Source of the DNA: Noviherbaspirillum sp. L7-7A
Lineage (GTDB): Bacteria > Pseudomonadota > Gammaproteobacteria > Burkholderiales > Burkholderiaceae_D
Direction: 5' to 3'
Assembly: GCF_019052805.1 (NCBI RefSeq)
Contig: NZ_JAHQRJ010000001.1
Coordinates: 310,001 to 374,000 of the forward strand
Length of the DNA stretch: 64,000 nt
Below are positions 25,775 through 34,189 of the stretch, piece after piece. A model generated the notes under the pieces. That model saw nothing but the letters and a program-made list of their open reading frames with translations, ran no database searches and was not told the DNA's origin. Made by a program: the position numbers and the translations under genes. Every line of letters starts with the position of its first letter. Position 1 is the first letter of the stretch.

Positions 25775-26821
25775 ATGCATTTCGTCCAGCCTGTCATTAT
25801 CCAGCCGCGCGTCATCGTGGTCGACGTCAGCGCCCAGTGCGCGGACGCCGGCCTGCTCGACGCCGCCGGCGGCGCGATCTACGGCGCCTACCATTACGAT
25901 GCGGCGGCGCCATTTACCGATGGCAACGGCGTCCTGTGCTACCAGGTCTATCCGCTGGCGATCACGCCGCTGCGGCAGACGCCCGGTTTTTCGGCCGAAC
26001 GCGCGCTGGGTGACAGGAATCCGGCTACGGGCATGCCGCTGGCCATTGCCTACCTCGACACCATTGCCGAACGTTACGGGCCGCCGCAGGAATTCCCGGA
26101 AGTGACCGTGGCCGACCCGGCTGACTACCGCCAGGCCTATGCAGACATCCTGAACGACTGCCAGCGCAGCGCATTCAACAAATTGCCGCTGTGGGCGACC
26201 CAAGCCATGCAGCGCAAGACACTGCGGGTGCGGCAAAGGCCCTCGACCGCCGGGAAAATGGCGCCCGAAAGTTTCCTGGTCGATTACATCGCCGCCGACG
26301 GATCGCGTGGCTGCTTTGGCATCGACATGCGCAACCATGTCGACAAGTCGCTGCCGCGCCCGGCCTGCGCTTCCGGCTGGAGCACGCCGGCCGAGATCCT
26401 GCAGGCGGTGGAAAAGCAGTTCTCGCGCTGCGCCGACATCCGGCGCGAGGATTACCAGGCATTCGAGGTGCCGGTGCACGGAAGATTGCTGCGGGAAGGA
26501 TTCTTCTGGGCTGACGACATCGGCCAGGACGAGGCGCTGCAGATCCGCGGCAATGCGGCGGGCACCTGCTTCACGGTCTTCTATCTGAACCGGCAGGGCC
26601 GGCCGTGCGAAGTCCAATTGGAGGTCGCGCTGCACGGCGCGGCCAGGCTGGCTGGCACGATCGACTGGCTAGACATCGTTGTGGCGATCGAACAGGAATG
26701 CGCGGCTTATCCCGGCTTTGACCTGGACCGCTACCGTGTTGCCGATGTGTCCAACGGCGTGCGCAGCCAGCGTGAGATGTTCCTGCCGCATCGTCAGGCC
26801 GACATGCGCCAGGCTGCCTGA
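25775..26821 (+). CDS. conserved hypothetical protein (348 aa)
   Basis: Not recognised. No signal peptide or membrane helix; a soluble cytoplasmic protein is likely. Visible segments include QPRVIVVDVSAQCADAGLLD near the start, a central FLVDYIAADGSRGCFGIDMRN and a C-terminal YPGFDLDRYRVADVSNGVRS. The start ATG 25775 is supported by a strong promoter 37 bp upstream and a GAGG at about 10 bases. It is monocistronic and converges on the SGNH hydrolase gene with only 14 bp between stops. Confidence 0.72.
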   Translation: MHFVQPVIIQPRVIVVDVSAQCADAGLLDAAGGAIYGAYHYDAAAPFTDGNGVLCYQVYPLAITPLRQTPGFSAERALGDRNPATGMPLAIAYLDTIAERYGPPQEFPEVTVADPADYRQAYADILNDCQRSAFNKLPLWATQAMQRKTLRVRQRPSTAGKMAPESFLVDYIAADGSRGCFGIDMRNHVDKSLPRPACASGWSTPAEILQAVEKQFSRCADIRREDYQAFEVPVHGRLLREGFFWADDIGQDEALQIRGNAAGTCFTVFYLNRQGRPCEVQLEVALHGAARLAGTIDWLDIVVAIEQECAAYPGFDLDRYRVADVSNGVRSQREMFLPHRQADMRQAA

Positions 26822-26835
26822 ACGGCAAAGCACCT

Positions 26836-27549
26836 TCACTCCCCCAGCAGCAGGGCGCCGCGACGCGGCGCATCGGTCTCGGCCAGCGTGCGCAGGATGG
26901 CGCGGGCGATGTTGTCGGCGCCCAGGCTGGAAGGCTCGATCGCATTGGCATAATCCCCGGGCCGGCGGCAGATCTGGCGCAGCTCCAGCACCCGCAGCCG
27001 CTTTTCCAGCGCCAGCCTGATGATCACGTCATTGAAGCCGGCCAGCGCAAACGCCACCCGCTGCCGATAGCCGGCGTCGGGAAAATTGCCGTTGTAGATG
27101 GTGCAGACCACCAGCGGCAGGCGGCGCTGGAGGCAGGCTTCGACCGCGCGCCGGTAGGATGCCTCGAATTCCCGTGCCGCCAGCGCCAGCCTGTCGAGCG
27201 CCTCGGCGCTGGAGCGCACCGGCGTGTCCAGCAAATTCTGCCGCATCAGCGCATCATTGCCGCCGACGCTCAGCACCAGGTGCGTCGCATCCGGCGCCAG
27301 GCGCGCCAGCTGGGATGCAATATCGCGTGTGGTGGCGCCATCCTGCGCCAGCAACTGCGCCTTCCAGCCGGCGGGCAGGCGCGAGCGCAGGCGGGCGATC
27401 ACATCCGGCTGGCCGCCGACATAGGCGGCATTGTCGAAAATCGAATCACCCAGCAGTTGGATATGGGCAGAGGAGGGCATGCTATTGACGATGGGTGCGG
27501 CCGCCAGTAGCGTGGAACCCGCCAGAAAACGCCGACGTAAGGGATTCAT
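26836..27549 (-). CDS. SGNH/GDSL-type hydrolase, exported
   Basis: A 237-residue esterase-like protein. The N-terminus MNPLRRRFLAGSTLLAAAP resembles a Tat or Sec signal. Block I is LLGDSIFDN (catalytic Ser), a glycine block is at DGATTRD and block III is SVGGNDAL. The canonical DxxH block V is not obvious: the region reads GDYANAIEPSSLGADNIA, where the family often keeps an IEPS motif, so the catalytic His should be checked. Divergent from the sirtuin gene 94 bp away. Confidence 0.82.
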   Translation of the reverse strand: MNPLRRRFLAGSTLLAAAPIVNSMPSSAHIQLLGDSIFDNAAYVGGQPDVIARLRSRLPAGWKAQLLAQDGATTRDIASQLARLAPDATHLVLSVGGNDALMRQNLLDTPVRSSAEALDRLALAAREFEASYRRAVEACLQRRLPLVVCTIYNGNFPDAGYRQRVAFALAGFNDVIIRLALEKRLRVLELRQICRRPGDYANAIEPSSLGADNIARAILRTLAETDAPRRGALLLGE

Positions 27550-27643
27550 GAATCGATTGTTGTCTTGCCATGAACGGTAATGACCCCGTTTCGGGCCCGG
27601 CGTTCAAGTCAGCAGTTAATCAGTCCGTCACCAGGAGAAGAAC

Positions 27644-28501
27644 TTGAGCAGCACCGACGATGGCCTGCAGCAGCTGGCCCGTTTCATCGAACGCCATCCC
27701 GATGCCCTGGTGCTGACCGGCGCCGGCATCAGCACCGCTTCCGGCATTCCCGGCTACCGGGATGCGGACGGCGTGCGCCGTGGCCGGGCACCGATCCAGG
27801 GGCCGGAATTCCGGACATCCGAGGCGGTGCGCCGACGCTACTGGGCGCGCAGCTTTGCCGGCTGGCCCGTGATCGACCAGGCAGCCCCCAACGCCGGCCA
27901 TCGGGCGCTGGCCCGCCTGCAGGCGCATGGCCGGCTGGGCGCAACGATCACCCAGAATGTCGATGGCCTGCACCAGCGCGCCGGCAGCAGCGATGTGCTG
28001 GAGTTGCATGGCAGCATACGCGCGGTGCGCTGCCTGCATTGCGGCGACAGGCGGGAGAGGGCGGATGTGCAGGCCCAGCTTCGCGCGGCCAACCCGCAGA
28101 TGGCCGAAGTCACGGCAGTGCCGGCGCCGGACGGCGACGCCCATCTCGACCCGGCATGGCTGGAAAGCTTTCGCATACCCGACTGTCCGCGCTGCGGCGG
28201 CATGCTGCAGCCGGACGTGGTGTTCTTCGGCGACATGGTGCCCGCCGAGCGCACGGCCGCCGCCAGCGACCGGCTCAATCGTGCCAGCGCACTGCTGGTG
28301 CTCGGGTCTTCGGTAATGGTGCATTCTGGCTACCGGCTCTGCACCCGGGCTGCGGAAGCCGGCAAGCCGCTGGCCGCACTGACCGCCGGCAAGACACGCG
28401 CCGACACGCTTTATTCCCTCAAGGTCGACCTGCCGCTGCAGGAAAGCCTGCCGCTCCTGGCCAGCATGCTTGGACTGCCTTGTCGTCAGGAATGTGTCTG
28501 A
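27644..28501 (+). CDS. Sir2-family NAD-dependent deacetylase (sirtuin)
   Basis: A 285-residue sirtuin. Visible motifs are TGAGISTASGIPGYRD (residues 25-40), TQNVDGLHQRAG, the catalytic ELHGS, and a zinc site CLHC...CPRC. It removes acyl groups from protein lysines using NAD+. The N-terminal start is TTG 27644 with AGGAG seven bases upstream; no ATG fits. The segment between the two CxxC pairs is longer than in the smallest bacterial sirtuins. Upstream of ahpC, but 168 bp separate them and ahpC has its own promoter region. Confidence 0.9.
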   Translation: MSSTDDGLQQLARFIERHPDALVLTGAGISTASGIPGYRDADGVRRGRAPIQGPEFRTSEAVRRRYWARSFAGWPVIDQAAPNAGHRALARLQAHGRLGATITQNVDGLHQRAGSSDVLELHGSIRAVRCLHCGDRRERADVQAQLRAANPQMAEVTAVPAPDGDAHLDPAWLESFRIPDCPRCGGMLQPDVVFFGDMVPAERTAAASDRLNRASALLVLGSSVMVHSGYRLCTRAAEAGKPLAALTAGKTRADTLYSLKVDLPLQESLPLLASMLGLPCRQECV

Positions 28502-28567
28502 AGAAGGGCTTGAGTTCGGCAAAAACGACACGATCTTTTCTTGCCAGGATGTCGGCCTGTTAATGCG

Positions 28568-28604
28568 ATAAACATAGGCTATGGCATTAATTGGAACTAT
28601 CGAT
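28568..28604 (+). promoter_or_regulatory. possible OxyR-binding site upstream of ahpC
   Basis: Two 15-bp half-sites fit the OxyR layout of four spaced tetranucleotides: ATAA-N7-CTAT at 28568-28582 and, seven bases later, ATTG-N7-CGAT at 28590-28604 (consensus ATAG-N7-CTAT, three mismatches in sixteen positions). The position 65 bp upstream of the ahpC start fits activation by peroxide. This is a pattern match only. Confidence 0.45.
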
Positions 28605-28668
28605 TTCACGTTTCGATAAATCTACCCTATCATCCTTCCTACCGATTCTTCAACCAAAGGGAAATCCA

Positions 28669-29232
28669 ATGTCACTGATCAATACTACCGTCAAGCCCTT
28701 CAACGCCACCGCTTACCACAACGGCAAATTCGTCCCGGTATCCGATGCCGACCTGAAAGGCAAATGGTCCGTAGTCGTGTTCTACCCGGCAGACTTCACC
28801 TTTGTGTGCCCGACCGAGCTGGGTGACCTGGCTGACAACTACGACACCTTCAAGTCCCTGGGCGTGGAAGTCTACGGCGTGTCGACCGACACCCACTTCA
28901 CCCACAAGGCATGGCATGACACCTCGGAAACCATCGCCAAGATCACCTACCCGCTGATCGGCGACCCGACCGGCGCGATCACCCGCAACTTCGACGTGAT
29001 GATCGAGGAAGAAGGCCTGGCGCTGCGCGGCACCTTCGTGATCAACCCGGAAGGCCAGATCAAGCTGTGCGAGATCCATGACAACGGCATCGGCCGCGAC
29101 GCCAAGGAACTGCTGCGCAAGGTGCAGGCCGCCCAGTACGTGGCATCCCATCCGGGCGAAGTCTGCCCAGCCAAGTGGACTCCGGGCGCCGAGACCCTGG
29201 CACCGTCGCTGGACCTGGTCGGCAAGATCTGA
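28669..29232 (+). CDS. ahpC: alkyl hydroperoxide reductase subunit C (peroxiredoxin)
   Basis: AhpC, 187 residues, the same length as the E. coli protein. The peroxidatic Cys47 is in FTFVCPTE and the resolving Cys in GEVCPAKW near residue 165. It reduces hydrogen peroxide and organic peroxides in the cytoplasm and is re-reduced by AhpF, whose gene follows after 178 bp containing two hairpins. I chose ATG 28669, with AAAGGGAAA upstream, because the 26 preceding codons lie in the promoter region. Confidence 0.97.
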   Translation: MSLINTTVKPFNATAYHNGKFVPVSDADLKGKWSVVVFYPADFTFVCPTELGDLADNYDTFKSLGVEVYGVSTDTHFTHKAWHDTSETIAKITYPLIGDPTGAITRNFDVMIEEEGLALRGTFVINPEGQIKLCEIHDNGIGRDAKELLRKVQAAQYVASHPGEVCPAKWTPGAETLAPSLDLVGKI

Positions 29233-29246
29233 GTTCTGACCCTCTT

Positions 29247-29301
29247 GTCCCGCGCAGCAGCACCCGCGGGACGCGAAGCCGGGCCAGGACAGCGGCCCGG
29301 C
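29247..29301 (+). other. two hairpins between ahpC and ahpF
   Basis: Perfect 8-bp stems GTCCCGCG/CGCGGGAC (29247-29254 with 29265-29272) and GCCGGGCC/GGCCCGGC (29278-29285 with 29294-29301). There is no T-run, so these more likely set mRNA stability or partial termination, giving more AhpC than AhpF, than full termination. Confidence 0.5.
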
Positions 29302-29410
29302 AAGCAGTGCCACCCCCCGATCAGCCTCTTACCCCGGCAGCCCAGGCTGATTGGGCGGTAGTACTGCACTCCACCATACCGTAGCAACCCTTTTTGAAAA
29401 GCGAGCCATC

Positions 29411-31015
29411 ATGCTGGATGCCAACCTGAAAAACCAACTCAAAGCCTATCTCGAGAAAGTGACCCAGCCGATCGAGATCGTGGCTTTCCTGGATACGACC
29501 GACAAGTCGCAGGAAATGCTGGCGCTGCTGAAGGATATCGCGGCGCTGTCGAACAAGATCACCCTGACCGAGCGCCCGGCCGACGGCGAGCGCGCGCCTT
29601 CCTTCTCGCTCAACCGCACCGGCAGCGACATGGGCATCCGTTTCGCCGGCATCCCGATGGGCCATGAGTTCACCTCGCTGGTGCTGGCGCTGCTGCAGGT
29701 GGGCGGCCATCCGCCCAAGGCCGACGCCGCCGTGATCGAGCAGGTGAAGAGCCTGGAAGGCGACTTCCTGTTCGAGACCTATATCTCGCTGTCCTGCCAG
29801 AACTGCCCGGAAGTGGTCCAGGCGCTGAACCTGATGGCGGTGCTGAACCCGAACGTGCGCCACGTGATGATCGACGGCGCGCTGTACCAGGATGAAGTCA
29901 ATGCGCGCCAGATCATGGCCGTGCCGACCGTCTACCTGAATGGCGAAATCTTCGGCCAGGGCCGCATGGGCCTGGAAGAGATCCTGGCCAAGGTCGACAC
30001 CGGCGCCGCCGAGCGCGACGCCAGGAAGCTTTCGCAGAAGGATGTGTTCGACATGCTGATCGTCGGCGGCGGCCCGGCCGGCGCGTCGGCGGCGATCTAC
30101 TCGGCGCGCAAGGGCATCCGCACCGGCGTGCTGGCCGAGCGTTTCGGCGGCCAGGTGCTGGACACCATGGGCATCGAGAACTTCATCTCGGTCAAGGAAA
30201 CCGAAGGACCGAAGCTGGTGTCGGCGCTGGAGCAGCATGTCAAGAGCTATGACGTCGACGTGATGAATTTGCAGCGCGCCTCTGAACTGGTGCCGGGCGA
30301 AGTAATCGAGGTCAAGCTCGAAAGCGGCGCCAGCCTGAAGGCCAAGACCGTGATCCTTGCCACCGGCGCGCGCTGGAGGCAGATGAATGTGCCGGGCGAG
30401 CAGGAATACAAGAACAAGGGCGTGGCCTATTGCCCGCACTGCGACGGCCCGCTGTTCAAGGGCAAGCGCGTGGCGGTGATCGGCGGCGGCAACTCCGGCG
30501 TGGAAGCCGCGATCGACCTGGCCGGCATCGTCGCCCATGTCACGCTGCTGGAATTCGACGTCAAGCTGCGTGCCGACGCGGTGCTGCAGCGCAAACTGAT
30601 GAGCCTGCCGAACGTGACCGTGATCACCCAGGCGCTGACCAGCGAAGTGCATGGCGACGGCAACAAGGTCACCGGTCTGCAGTACACCGACCGCCAGACC
30701 GGCGCGTCGCACCGCATCGACCTGGAAGGCATCTTCGTGCAGATCGGCCTGTTGCCCAACACCGACTGGCTCAAAGGTACCGTGGCGTTGTCCAGGCATG
30801 GCGAGATCGAGATCGACGCCCACGGCCGCACTTCGGTGCCGGGCGTGTTCGCCGCCGGCGACGCCACCACGGTGCCGTTCAAGCAGATCGTGATCGCCAT
30901 GGGCGAGGGCTCCAAGGCGGCACTGTCGGCCTTCGATCACCTGATCCGCACTTCGGCGCCTGCCGATGGCGCCGAGGCGGTCAAGGCGGAAGACAAGACT
31001 GCGGTGCCTGCCTGA
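29411..31015 (+). CDS. ahpF: alkyl hydroperoxide reductase subunit F
   Basis: AhpF, about 534 residues, a flavoprotein that passes NADH electrons to AhpC. The N-terminal thioredoxin-like double domain carries the CxxC at 129-132 (SCQNC); the FAD motif [18 protein letters not shown] begins near residue 217; the NADH motif is [17 protein letters not shown]; and the redox-active CPHC is near 341-344. The chosen ATG 29411 has only a weak ribosome site, which fits lower expression than AhpC. A strong terminator follows 19 bp after the stop. Confidence 0.96.
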   Translation: MLDANLKNQLKAYLEKVTQPIEIVAFLDTTDKSQEMLALLKDIAALSNKITLTERPADGERAPSFSLNRTGSDMGIRFAGIPMGHEFTSLVLALLQVGGHPPKADAAVIEQVKSLEGDFLFETYISLSCQNCPEVVQALNLMAVLNPNVRHVMIDGALYQDEVNARQIMAVPTVYLNGEIFGQGRMGLEEILAKVDTGAAERDARKLSQKDVFDMLIVGGGPAGASAAIYSARKGIRTGVLAERFGGQVLDTMGIENFISVKETEGPKLVSALEQHVKSYDVDVMNLQRASELVPGEVIEVKLESGASLKAKTVILATGARWRQMNVPGEQEYKNKGVAYCPHCDGPLFKGKRVAVIGGGNSGVEAAIDLAGIVAHVTLLEFDVKLRADAVLQRKLMSLPNVTVITQALTSEVHGDGNKVTGLQYTDRQTGASHRIDLEGIFVQIGLLPNTDWLKGTVALSRHGEIEIDAHGRTSVPGVFAAGDATTVPFKQIVIAMGEGSKAALSAFDHLIRTSAPADGAEAVKAEDKTAVPA

Positions 31016-31033
31016 ACGGAAGTCATGCTGTTG

Positions 31034-31064
31034 AAAAACGCCGGCGTTAGCCGGCGTTTTTTTT
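31034..31064 (+). terminator. intrinsic terminator of ahpCF
   Basis: Stem AACGCCGGC / GCCGGCGTT (31037-31045 and 31050-31058), loop GTTA, followed by a run of eight T. A textbook Rho-independent terminator. Confidence 0.93.
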
Positions 31065-31104
31065 CGGGGGTGGTGCGATTGCTTCTTTTTAAGATCAAAG
31101 GGTA

Positions 31105-31222
31105 GTAGGGTGCAATACCCTGAAGGGGCATTGCACCGTGGGTTGCAAACCGGTATGGCGATGCTGGCTATTTCCCGTGATCGCCGATCCGCGGAATGCC
31201 CCTGCGGGGTATTCCGCCCTAC
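31105..31222. repeat. MITE/REP-like inverted repeat, copy 2
   Basis: Same family as 7459-7576: it opens GTAGGGTGCAATACCC and closes GGGTATTCCGCCCTAC with about 86 bp between. Here the two ends have diverged (TGCAAT..ATTGCA in the left arm, GGAAT..ATTCC in the right arm), yet each arm keeps its own internal pairing. No gene is supported between 31065 and 31538, which otherwise holds only a minus-strand terminator. Confidence 0.8.
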
Positions 31223-31283
31223 ATTTGTCCACAGCTGCCACGCCTGTTGCCATTCACCGGCGGGCATGCCGTGTCCATGCATG

Positions 31284-31307
31284 AAAAAAGCCCGCCGGGC
31301 GGCGGGC
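31284..31307 (-). terminator. intrinsic terminator, minus strand
   Basis: Stem GCCCGCC (31290-31296) / GGCGGGC (31301-31307), loop of four, followed on the minus strand by six T (A-run at 31284-31289). It probably ends the response-regulator/histidine-kinase transcript, about 230 bp beyond its last stop. Confidence 0.8.
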
Positions 31308-31538
31308 AAGGGATATCTGCCAGGATATCCAGGGGAGGAGATTGCAGTTCATGCATCCACGCAGACCGCCAGCGTTCTGCCAGGAACGGTGTGGATCTGC
31401 CTGAACTGTCAGTGTCGCCTGTTGCTGTATCGACAGTATGTGGGCTTGGTATCGAACCAGACACAATCGCCGGGTGTTCAACTTCGCCGACCTCTGCCAA
31501 GCAGGCGCCCAGGCATGCCTTTTCTTCCACACAAGTGC

Positions 31539-32621
31539 CTAGGCGCGCCGTAAAACCAGCCGCGCGATCAACCCGCCTGCAGCCGCATTTTCCAGGCTGA
31601 GCGTACCCCCGCACTGCGACGCCGCCTCGCGGGCGATGGCAAGCCCGAGCCCTACGCCGCCAGTGGCCCGGTTGCGTGAATCCTCCAGCCGCACAAACGG
31701 CTCGAACACGGTTTCCATCTTGTTTTCCGGGATGCCCGGCCCCTGGTCCTGTATCTCGATCTGCAGTCCCTCGGCGCTGTCGCTGACCACGATGCGGGCG
31801 CACTGGCCGTAGCGCAGCGCATTCTGCAGCAGGTTGGACAGGCAGCGCCGCAGCGCCAGCGGGCGCGTCAGCAGCGGCCGGGCACTGCCGCTGAGGCTGA
31901 CGTCATGGCCGGCGTCGGTCTCGTCCTCGGCCATCGATTCCAGGAGCGCCGTCACATCCATCATCTGCCATGCCTCGTTCGATGCCTCGTCGCGCAGGTA
32001 GCTCAGGGTGGCATTGAGCATGGCCGCCATTTCGGCCATGTCTTCCTTGAGCTTGTCGCGCAGCGCGTCGTCCTGCATGCGCTCCACCCGCAGCTTCATG
32101 CGCGTCAGGGGCGTGCGCAGGTCGTGCGATACCGCGGCCAGGAAGCGGCCGCGTTCTTCCACGTTGAGGCGGATGCGCTGCTGCATGCGATTGAACACCC
32201 GCGCCGCCTGCCGCGCTTCCGCGGTGCCAGTTTCGGTAATCGGCGGCCGGTTCAGGTCCACGCCGAGTTCCGCGGCTGCCTGGCCCAGCTTCTGTATCGG
32301 CCGCGCCAGCATCCGCGCGCCCAGCCATGCCGCCAGGCTGAGCGCAACCAGCTGGCTGATCAGGCCGATCCAGAAGGCCGGCGGCGGCGTGCGCACGCTG
32401 TGGCCGGCAATGTCGATCGTCTGCCTGCGATAGGGCGGCGGGCGTTGCGCTGGCCGCGGGCTGTCCGTCGCGCTGATCCCGGATGGCGGCCCCGGCGGCC
32501 GGTGGCGGTCGCCATACACCCCCAGCAGCAGCACGAAGGTCATCAGATGGCTGATCATGATGGCGGCCAGCACCAGCAGGAACAGCCGGGAAAAGATGGT
32601 GTCCGGCAGCAGGCGCTTCAT
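31539..32621 (-). CDS. sensor histidine kinase (EnvZ/RstB-type)
   Basis: A 360-residue inner-membrane kinase. Helix 1 is at about 11-34 (FLLVLAAIMISHLMTFVLLL), the short periplasmic loop is Pro/Arg-rich (DRHRPPGPPSG), helix 2 is near 85-103, then a HAMP linker. The dimerisation motif FLAAVSHDLRTPLTRMKLR carries the phospho-His; the ATPase has N (LSNLLQNALRYG), G1 (DQGPGIP) and G2 (GGVGLGLAIAREAA). Its start overlaps the response-regulator stop as ATGA, so both are made together. The signal is unknown. Confidence 0.92.
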   Translation of the reverse strand: MKRLLPDTIFSRLFLLVLAAIMISHLMTFVLLLGVYGDRHRPPGPPSGISATDSPRPAQRPPPYRRQTIDIAGHSVRTPPPAFWIGLISQLVALSLAAWLGARMLARPIQKLGQAAAELGVDLNRPPITETGTAEARQAARVFNRMQQRIRLNVEERGRFLAAVSHDLRTPLTRMKLRVERMQDDALRDKLKEDMAEMAAMLNATLSYLRDEASNEAWQMMDVTALLESMAEDETDAGHDVSLSGSARPLLTRPLALRRCLSNLLQNALRYGQCARIVVSDSAEGLQIEIQDQGPGIPENKMETVFEPFVRLEDSRNRATGGVGLGLAIAREAASQCGGTLSLENAAAGGLIARLVLRRA

Positions 32622-33343
32622 CGGGTGATGCGGGCGTCGAACAGATAGCCCTCGCCACGGATGGTCTTGAGCAGCCTGGGGTCGCGCGGGTCGTCGTCGA
32701 GTTTCTGGCGCAGCCGCGACACCAGGAGGTCGATGCTGCGGTCATAGGCATTGCTGGCCTGACCGCGCGCCGCGTCCATCAGCTGGTCGCGGTTGAGCAC
32801 CCGGCGCGGTCGTTCGATGAAGGTCCAGAGCAGCCGGAATTCCGCATTCGACAGCGGCACCACCATCTTGCGCGGCGTCGTCAGCTCGCGCGTGTTCACG
32901 TCCAGCGTCCAGCCTTCGAAACTGACGCGCTCGCTGTCGCCGCCGGCCGGCGCGGCGCGTTCGCCGCGGGCGCGTCGCAGCACGGTGTGGATGCGCGCCA
33001 CCAGTTCACGCGGATCAAAGGGCTTGACCACATAGTCGTCCGCCCCGAGTTCCAGGCCCACCACCCGGTCGGCCGGTTCGCCGCGGGCGGTCAGCATGAT
33101 GACCGGGATATTGCCGGTGGCGCGCAGATGGCGGCACAGCGCCAGGCCATCCTCGCCGGGCAGCATCAGGTCGAGAATGATGACGTCCGGCGTCTGCTCG
33201 GCAATTGCGCGCCGCATCGCGGCGCCGTCATGCACGCCGCGCGCCTCGATGCCAAAGTCGGCGAGGTAGGTGCAGAGCAGGGTGCAGATTTCCTTGTCGT
33301 CATCGACGATCAGGGCGCGGGTAGGGTGGTGCATGGCAGACAT
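32618..33343 (-). CDS. OmpR-family response regulator
   Basis: A 241-residue DNA-binding regulator. The receiver domain has the acidic pair in LIVDDDKEI, the phospho-acceptor Asp in VIILDLMLPGEDG, Thr in MLTARGE and Lys in VVKPFDPREL. The C-terminal winged helix ends RGEGYLFDAR. Start uncertain: ATG 33343 or 33334; neither has a strong ribosome site, and the frame opens further upstream. Partner of the overlapping kinase gene. Confidence 0.92.
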   Translation of the reverse strand: MSAMHHPTRALIVDDDKEICTLLCTYLADFGIEARGVHDGAAMRRAIAEQTPDVIILDLMLPGEDGLALCRHLRATGNIPVIMLTARGEPADRVVGLELGADDYVVKPFDPRELVARIHTVLRRARGERAAPAGGDSERVSFEGWTLDVNTRELTTPRKMVVPLSNAEFRLLWTFIERPRRVLNRDQLMDAARGQASNAYDRSIDLLVSRLRQKLDDDPRDPRLLKTIRGEGYLFDARITR

Positions 33344-33461
33344 CCGGGACAGGAAAAGGCATGCATGATCGCATGCAAGCCCAGTCTGCGCCGCGGCCTT
33401 GTCGGCCGTATGTCGGCATTGCGTCAAGCCTGTTACAAAGAAGGCTGTCTGCCTGAGGCCG

Positions 33462-33647
33462 CTATTTCCCGCGCACGAAATCGGGCGACGTGCCAGGCGT
33501 CTGGCTGCCCGGGTCGGCCGCTTCGTCGGGATTGATGCCCGGTGGCAGGCCGGTGTCGATCACATGCTTCACGTCGTCGCGCTGCTCCGGAGCGATATCG
33601 TCGCGATCGGCTGCCGGACGCGGTTGATTGCTGGGCTGGTTTTGCAT
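33462..33647 (-). CDS. small hydrophilic hypothetical protein (61 aa)
   Basis: Not recognised. A Pro/Asp-rich, probably disordered protein (QNQPSNQPRPAADRDDIAPE ... INPDEAADPGSQTPG). The ATG at 33647 has GGAGG three to four bases upstream, strong support for translation. It follows the membrane protein at 33700-33987 after 52 bp on the same strand. Confidence 0.6.
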   Translation of the reverse strand: MQNQPSNQPRPAADRDDIAPEQRDDVKHVIDTGLPPGINPDEAADPGSQTPGTSPDFVRGK

Positions 33648-33699
33648 GAGGCCTCCAAACAGGGTTCGATAGGCGTCGGTGCTTATTGTTCCATCACGG

Positions 33700-33987
33700 C
33701 TAACGGGGGGTGACCGAATTTCCGTGCTTGCGCAACATCTGCCTGACCTTGGCAACCACGAGCGACACCAGCAGCACCGCCACGCCCGCAACGAAAAACA
33801 CGCTGGCAAGCGCTGCCACCAGCGCTAGGATGATGCAGCCGGCGGTGACAAAACCAGCGATCTTCCAGCGCCACCAGGGACCCAGCATGGCGCGCATCAT
33901 GGCCGCGCGCGTAGCTTTCGGCGGCGCCTCCGGGCCAGTGCCTTCCACCACTTCCCATTCAGCTTGTTCAAACTTTTGTTCGGACAT
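33700..33987 (-). CDS. small membrane protein (95 aa)
   Basis: Not recognised. An acidic N-terminus (EQAEWEVVEGTGPEAPPKAT) precedes two closely spaced hydrophobic helices (GFVTAGCIILALVAALASVF and VAGVAVLLVSLVVAKV) and a basic tail. AGGAG lies seven bases before the ATG at 33987; the ATG at 33990 is only four bases away. It could be a stress-associated envelope protein; there is no functional evidence. Confidence 0.7.
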   Translation of the reverse strand: MSEQKFEQAEWEVVEGTGPEAPPKATRAAMMRAMLGPWWRWKIAGFVTAGCIILALVAALASVFFVAGVAVLLVSLVVAKVRQMLRKHGNSVTPR

Positions 33988-34189
33988 CATCTTTCTCCTG
34001 AAACAGCGTATTGCAGCAATTCGTGACATGCCTGGCCATTGTCCGCCCATTGGAAAATCGTGCGGAAAACCATCAAGCGAGCACTATGATAAGCTGTTGA
34101 GTGCAACGTAAAAACCGAAATAATTCGTATAATTCCTTCGTAAAAACAAGAAGGAAAATTTTCTTTCCACTGTTCGGTAACATCTCATC

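Noticed and set aside
31110-31600. Two overlapping plus-strand ORFs after ahpF
   Set aside because: They begin inside the MITE-like repeat, run across a minus-strand terminator and into the kinase gene, and have no conserved motif.
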